64,000 bases of DNA, taken from Bactrocera neohumeralis. Lineage: Eukaryota > Arthropoda > Insecta > Diptera > Tephritidae. Positions 58,651-64,000 of the stretch are shown piece by piece. The notes beneath the pieces were generated by a model. It searched no databases, was not told the origin of the DNA, and saw only the letters and a list, made by a program, of their open reading frames with translations. Position numbers and translations under genes: made by a program. The stretch covers positions 9,892,204 to 9,956,203 of the forward strand of contig NW_026089623.1 in the NCBI RefSeq assembly GCF_024586455.1, read 5' to 3'. Each line of letters starts with the position of its first letter. The first letter of the stretch is position 1.

Positions 58651-60162
58651 TGTACAACAATTCACCTATTGGTCACTCACAATTTTTTATTTAAAGGGAA
58701 AAATGCACAACTTCCGAAATAATCGTTATAAAGGTTTTATTTCTTGCAAAATGCAATTAAACAAGTAAGGAAGGCTAAGTTCGGGTGTCACCGAACATTT
58801 TATACTCTCTCATGATAAAGTGATAATCGAGATTTCATTATACGTCATTTACATATTTTTCAAATACCGTATTTTTGTAAAGTTTTATTCCGCTATCATC
58901 ATTGGTTCCTAATGTATGTACTCGTATTATACAGAAAAGGCATCAGATGGAATTCAAAATAGCGTTATATTGAAGAAGGCGTGGTTGTGAACCGATTTCA
59001 CCCATATTTCGTACATGTCATCAGGGTGTTAAGAAAATATTATATTTCATTGAAATCGGTCTAGTAGTTCCTGCGATATGGTTTTTGGTCCATAAGTGGG
59101 CGAGGCCACACCCATTTTCAATTTTTAAAAAAAGCCTGGGTGCAGCTTCCTTCTGTCATTTCTTCCGTAAAATTTAGTGTTTCTGACATTTTTTGTTAGT
59201 CGGTTAACGCACTTTTAGTGATTTTCAACATAAACTTTGTATGGGAGGTGAGCGATGTTATTATCCGATTTCTTCCATTTTTGAACTGTATATGCAAATG
59301 CCTGAAGAAAACGACTCTGTAGAGTTTGGTTGACATAGCTGTAGTAGTTTCCTAGATATTTACAAAGAACTTAGTAGGGGGCGGGGCCACGCCCACTTTT
59401 CCAAAAAAATTACGTCCAAATATGCCCCTTCCTAATGCGATCCTTTGTGCCAAATTTCACTTTAATATCTTTATTTATGGCTTAGTTATGACACTTTATA
59501 GATTTTCGGTTTCCGCCATTTTGTGGGCGTGGCAGTGGGCCGATTTTGCCTATCTTCGAACTTAACCGTCTTATGGAGCCAAGGAATACGTGTACCAAGT
59601 TTCATCATGATATCTCAATTTTTACTCAAGTTACAGCTTGCACGGACAGACGGACGGACAGACGGACGGACAGACGGACAGACAGACATCCGGATTTCGA
59701 CTCTACTCGTCACCCTGATCACTTTGGTATGTATAACCCTATATCTGACTCTTTTAGTGTTAGGACTTACAAACAACCGTTACGTGAACAAAACTATAAT
59801 ACTCTCCTTAGCAACATTGTTGCGAGAGTATAAAAATGGTTGGTACGAAGGTTGGTACGTTAAATAGCCAAGTATACGGGCGGGGAAATAGCGAAAACCG
59901 GATGCTGCGAAAAGCGGAGGTGTATACCGATCGATATCGTATCGAAAAAAGGTGCGCGAGATCCTTTCTCGTTCCCTTTTGTTACAAAAAGTATACTGGA
60001 TAGTGTCATCAGGTTTTGATACATTAGCGTGTGTGTGTTAATGTGTAGTGTTCTCTCGCGGGACGAGGTGAATGCGTTCTTTTGGTTATGTGGTGATTGG
60101 TGTGTTTCGGTGTGGTGAAGTGATATGAGTGTGATGTGGCGTCGCTACTCATTTAGCCAATA
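58651..60162 (-). repeat. BEL-2 5' LTR, with DINE-1 insertion
   Basis: Plus-strand order TGTACAACAATTCACC, (DINE-1 58762-59835), then ATACGGGCGGGGAAATAG and CTCATTTAGCCAATA. Without the insert about 440 bp, matching the 3' LTR. Confidence 0.78.
58762..59835 (+). mobile_element. DINE-1-like repeat, copy 4
   Basis: Starts CAAGTAAGGAAGGCTAAG, ends TTGCGAGAGTATA; GGACGGACAGAC microsatellite at 59643-59687, the longest of the copies. Confidence 0.78.
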
Positions 60163-60199
60163 ACAACTGAAGTCTAGTGACCATATACAGCTTGTTGAA

Positions 60200-60765
60200 T
60201 AGATAATTGAGTATCAACAAATGGATGCTGTTCTTTCGTGCGAAATCTTCCTAAGTAATGAAGCACATTTTCACCTAGATGAGTTTGTTAATCGCTTAAA
60301 TTGACGCTTTTGGGGTTTTGAGAACCCAGATGGGATTGTCGAAAAACAAATGTATCCACACAGTGTCATTGTTTGGTGTAGAGCTTGGACTGAAGGCATA
60401 ATTGGATTATATAAATTTTTTTGAAAATGAGGCTGATCAAGCAGTGACTGTTACTGGTAAGGATATATGGACATGATAACACAGTTCTTTTTGTCGAAAT
60501 TGGGTGACGTTTACGTGGCCAATATGTGGTTCAACAATGTTGTGCCACATATTATACAACTCGTGAAACAATTCAAATACTGCATTTTACATTTCCAGGT
60601 CGTATACTCTTTTCGATCTGGTGATCAGAATTGGCACTCCTGATCGTGTAATTTAACACCATTAAATTTCTTTTTAGGGGGTTATTTAAAATAACATATC
60701 CATTGACACAACTCCATAACCACCCGTGACTTAAAGGAGGAGATTAAGGTAGTAGTCTGATAACT
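60200..60765 (+). pseudogene. Mariner/Tc1-type transposase remnant
   Basis: Broken frames read SNEAHFHLDEFVNRLN (first catalytic site, with DEAHF altered to NEAHF), FWGFENPDGIVEKQMYPHSVIVWC, ADQAVTVTG, then a decayed second Asp region (WFNNVVPHIIQL), FPGRILFRSGDQNWH and NLTPLNFFLGGYLK. The order matches a common insect mariner-like family. Stops and the altered sites make it dead. It starts 30 bases from the BEL-2 edge; its 5' half is not seen beyond the other edge at 24135. Confidence 0.65.
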
Positions 60766-60769
60766 TATG

Positions 60770-61425
60770 CCTATTTTAATGACTTCTTTAGGCGGAGGGT
60801 TTTTATAGGAAAATATAATTATCTTGAATATTTACAGAGCTTTTATTTACATATTAAAAATAAAAAAAAAATTATTTGAAAAAATTTAATACTTTATCTA
60901 TTATTATTGTCACTCGAATTTGGAACCTCAAAAAAAATGCACGTAGGTGGCCCGGGTGATTTTGACTCTTGATGTTATCTGAAATGAAATATTCTTGTTT
61001 ATTCTTAATCTACAGACATGTCATTCTGGTCGGAACTACTGAAGTTAAATTTCAATGGTAAATAATAAAATAGCGGACTTTGAAAAAAAGTCTTTTTATT
61101 TTAGCAAAGAAAGAATTGTAAAATAAAAAGTTAGGGGTAAAAAAAGTTCTCGTTAGTTCCGACGAGAACTATAAATGTGTAGAATTTGAAAGCAATCGGT
61201 TCAGTAGAAAAAAAGTTAGCACCCGGGCCGACCAGAAAAACAATTTTAAAGTTCAACAACTCCTAGAGAGAGGACTCCGAGGCGCTCTAGGAAACTCGTT
61301 ATAACTCCAGAAATATTTCGAATTTCTGTTTGAAATTTTCACATTATATTCTCAAGACATTGTACTTTCAAATTAAGCAAAAAATTTTCGATTTTTGAAC
61401 CCAAGTTACCAAAATACTACCTTAA
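60770..61425. other. No gene seen
   Basis: AT-rich; unassigned repeat-like phrases (GGCGCTCTAGGAAACTCG) but no ends. Confidence 0.4.
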
Positions 61426-61429
61426 GTTT

Positions 61430-62960
61430 TGCGCCCATGAATTCCAGCCACATTTATGCAGAATAGTTGCTTCCGTAGACACCGCTTACACGGTTATAGC
61501 CAAGTTAACAACAGCGCCAGTCGTTTCGTCTTTTCGCAGTGAGCGCCTATCAGAGATTCCAAGCGAAGCCATGTCCTTCACCACCTGGTCTTTCCATCGT
61601 CAGCGTGTTTTTGCAGTCAGATTAAGATGAGGCTTGAGTGTGTCATTGCTGATTCCGGTTATTATGTGGAGAAGTAGGTGGCAAGAACGTTGAGACAATA
61701 CTGCTAATGGCTGAGTGACTTATGAGTACATTCGGGGCGTTGGGTTTGCTGAGGATAACCCATATAATTGCAGAATGCTCGATTAGCTAGGACATTAGCG
61801 ATTTGGGAGGTATGGAGATTAGCTAAACTGATGGACGACTAAATGTTACTGGTGTGATCTGAAGACCAGGAATTGGTATTGAAACTGCGATTATCAAGGC
61901 ATTGATTTGATCAAATTTTGAGCGTCATGGGGTAAGGCTGTCGTTAGCAGGTGCCCACGTTAAAAGCACTAGTCGTGGGAGCCAAGTCGCGAGTGCAGCA
62001 ACAGTTTGTTTGATTTCACGAGATAAACCCTTTGCTTCGCTTCCTTATCCATTCTGGAGAAAGCAGAACTAACGGAACGGTTGTAGATGTCAATTATATC
62101 AATATCATCGCCGTACGCCAGCAGCTGTACACGCTTATAGAAGATAGTACCTTCTCTGTTTAGTTCTCCAGCTCGAATTATTTTCTTCAGAAGTAGGTTG
62201 ACAAAGTCACACGAGAGCGAGTCGCCTTATCTGAAACCTCGTTTGGTATCGAACGGCTCGGAGAGGTCCTTCCCGATTCTGACGGAGCTCTTCGTGTTGC
62301 TCAACGTCAGTTTACGCATCCGTATTAGTTTTGCGGGGATACCAAATTCAGACATCGCGGCATAAGGACAGCTCCTTTTCGTACTGTCAAAAGCAGTTTT
62401 AAAATCGACGAAGAGGTGGTGTGTGTCGATTCTCTTTTCACGGGTCGGGTTCACCATCTCCTTGTGTTATGCTTTCACTTCACCATTCAGCAGGATGGAG
62501 AAGTGTTCCCCCCATAATTTCAGTATGCTCTGGACATCAGTTACTAGCTCACTTCTGGGGGTTCTACAAGGGTGCGCTGCATCGTCTTTCTCTTCTTTCG
62601 GCCGTGAGTGCAAATCAGCGATATGTTATGGCTTGACGTTCATCCACCGGTGTGACTCCCAGGACTCTTCGACGGAATCTCTCCCTCACAACGAATCCCA
62701 CACCAAATTGGTGCTCCTTTATATGGCCACTGTCGTAAATGCCACAGGGACCTACTCGCCTCAGTCTTTGTCCCTTCCATCGCACTTCTTGGAGGGCGGT
62801 GATGTTAGCCTCTATTTTTACAAGGGCATCGGCATTAGCTGGGCAGCGACACCTTCCCAATTAAGGGTCCGGACATTCCAGGTGCGTGCCCTTAAATCGC
62901 TATCTTTAATGCGTTTCCCATGGTCGTTATCAAAAGGTCACTTATTTGAAGCTGTTGTTT
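61430..62960 (-). pseudogene. APE/RT LINE remnant
   Basis: Read from 62860 down: endonuclease block ANITALQEVRWKGQ, YDSGHIKEHQFGVGFVV and RRRVLGVTPVDER. The RT palm has THHLFVDFKTAFDSTKR and MSEFGIPAKLIRM, then SEPFDTKRGFR (62457-62227), and QLLAYGDDIDIID at about 62120 (YGDD in place of YADD). A C-terminal block RWKDQVVKDMASLGISDRRS lies at about 61600. Much of both domains is deleted and frames shift often. The clade (RTE- or CR1-like) is not settled. Confidence 0.7.
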
Positions 62961-62964
62961 CCTT

Positions 62965-64000
62965 TTCAATATTCGAGTTTTTCCGAGACGGTTCTCAAAG
63001 CCAGTGCCTTTCTGTGCAGATGATGTTTCGCCTTCTCACTTTAGCTCACCTTCAAATGGATGTTCTTTGGCTCCCCAGAGGATACTTGGTCTAAGAGCTG
63101 CTTAAACCATATGTAAAAGAATCGTTTCTGGCCACTTCCAAAAGATTGGCAATCAGAGAAATTTCCTTACTGGCGTGAACTTCTACAGATGACTCCATCG
63201 TCCATCCATCTTACTACGAGTATATCTTACTACATATATATACACACCAACCAAAAATTTGTAAACACTTTCTAAAATACGTGAAAGTACAGGAAATAAA
63301 TATAAAACGCAGATTGAAATTGGAAGAGCAAAGATCGTTAAAATTGAAACATATCTTAGAGAATATAAAATTATTTATCTGTAGGTATCAGGCTTGGGAA
63401 ATTTTTTCTATTTAAATAATATGTTAAGGAAATAACAGCAACTGGAAGAAACAGTATATCAGGGTTGGAAAAGTCTAAATGGACCATTCCGCAAATCAAC
63501 AAACAACTTGACGTATGAATATAGATGAGATTTTACCCGGAAAAAACCCCAATGTGGGAAAAAATAGGGAAAAAACGCGAGGAAAATTACCGAATGGGAT
63601 AATGTTCGGGTTTTTTCATATTTAGCATATGTAACATCTAGATAATGTGTAGATACATGTGTATATCAAATAGTACGTACTATTACTACTAGTTAGAGCT
63701 ACTCTAACTTTGTTTATTCTCATAATTCAATAAATACGTTATATACTGCATATACTCCATGCTCTCTAATTAAATAAAATGAGCAGTGGCGTATGCGTCG
63801 GTGATCCATCTATCTCACACGTTGTTTTGCCTGTGCGCGTACTTGTGTTAATTTGTTGGTATAATTGACGACTTGGATTTTGTTTTGTGGACTTTTGATT
63901 GCCTAGTGCTTAAATACGTGATTTACTTTGGGTTGACAACTACTGCTATTCTTACGGACTTCGATACTTACTTCTTTTTATGAACGGTAACTTACCGGTA
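62965..64000. other. No gene recognised
   Basis: An antisense open frame up to 63094 shadows the LINE. The rest is AT-rich with no feature I can name. Confidence 0.4.

Larger units (their letters stand above)
24140..60162 (-). mobile_element. BEL/Pao retrotransposon (BEL-2), inflated by nested insertions
   Basis: 5' LTR at 60162-58651, tRNA-Tyr primer site at 58650-58637, gag at 49587-48330, pol at 41095-39939 and 29979-27340, extra zinc-knuckle frame at 27151-26864, polypurine tract at 26815-26803, 3' LTR at 26802-24140. The duplication ACAAC is exact (24135-24139 and 60163-60167). Once inserts are removed the LTRs are about 440 bp each and the leader is about 2 kb. The reading frame resumes across the inner BEL insertion. 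The alternative is two separate elements with matching LTRs, but the shared 5-bp duplication argues for one. Confidence 0.75.

Noticed and set aside
62423..63094. A 223-residue plus-strand open frame
   Set aside because: It is antisense to the LINE endonuclease, whose motifs are clear on the minus strand.

Overview
This is a eukaryotic window with no recognisable host gene. It is AT-rich, has no operons, holds two 100-N assembly gaps, and consists almost entirely of transposable elements (TEs) inserted into one another. The TE mix points to a fly, plausibly a tephritid-type fruit fly: a copia-like element primed by a half initiator tRNA-Met, an errantivirus env remnant, BEL/Pao elements with a tRNA-Tyr-type primer site, DINE-1-like repeats, Transib, mariner/Tc1, and Jockey- and R1-type LINEs. 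The species is an inference.

Left block (1-8.8 kb). A decayed errantivirus env frame and its likely 3' LTR are split by a copia-like retrotransposon (252-8177). That element is split by a Transib DNA transposon (2171-6176, exact CGGCG target duplication), which holds a DINE-1-like repeat (4947-5992). This is a nest four levels deep.

Middle-left block (8.8-24.1 kb). It holds a deleted Tc1-like element, the 5' end of a BEL-like element (LTR 11853-12246 with a tRNA-Tyr primer site) carrying a TIR element with perfect 38-bp ends, a deleted mariner, a complete but dead Tc1-like element, two copies of a hAT-type MITE with a strong internal hairpin, a decayed DDE-type transposon surrounded by repeated GCGTGCGTAACG motifs, DINE-like repeats and a mariner remnant.

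Main block (24.1-60.2 kb). I read this as one minus-strand BEL/Pao element (24140-60162, target duplication ACAAC on both sides) inflated to 36 kb by later insertions. These are two R1-type LINEs in its 3' LTR; a MITE in its integrase; a second BEL element (29985-39933, itself holding a Jockey LINE) in its pol; a 7.2-kb hAT (41104-48321, duplication CTTTAGAG) that contains a Helitron (41680-45858) and MITEs; a foldback-like element (50395-54212); three DINE-1 copies; and a mariner carrying a solo LTR. The host reading frames resume on the far side of most insertions, which is the main support for this layout.

Right block (60.2-64 kb). It holds a mariner-type transposase remnant, about 0.7 kb of unassigned sequence, a minus-strand APE/RT LINE remnant and about 0.8 kb with nothing recognised.

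All protein-coding pieces seen are TE genes, nearly all broken. The longest clean frame is the Jockey-type reverse transcriptase (34217-35440, minus). The window looks like a heterochromatic TE graveyard or possibly a piRNA-cluster-like locus; the latter is speculation.
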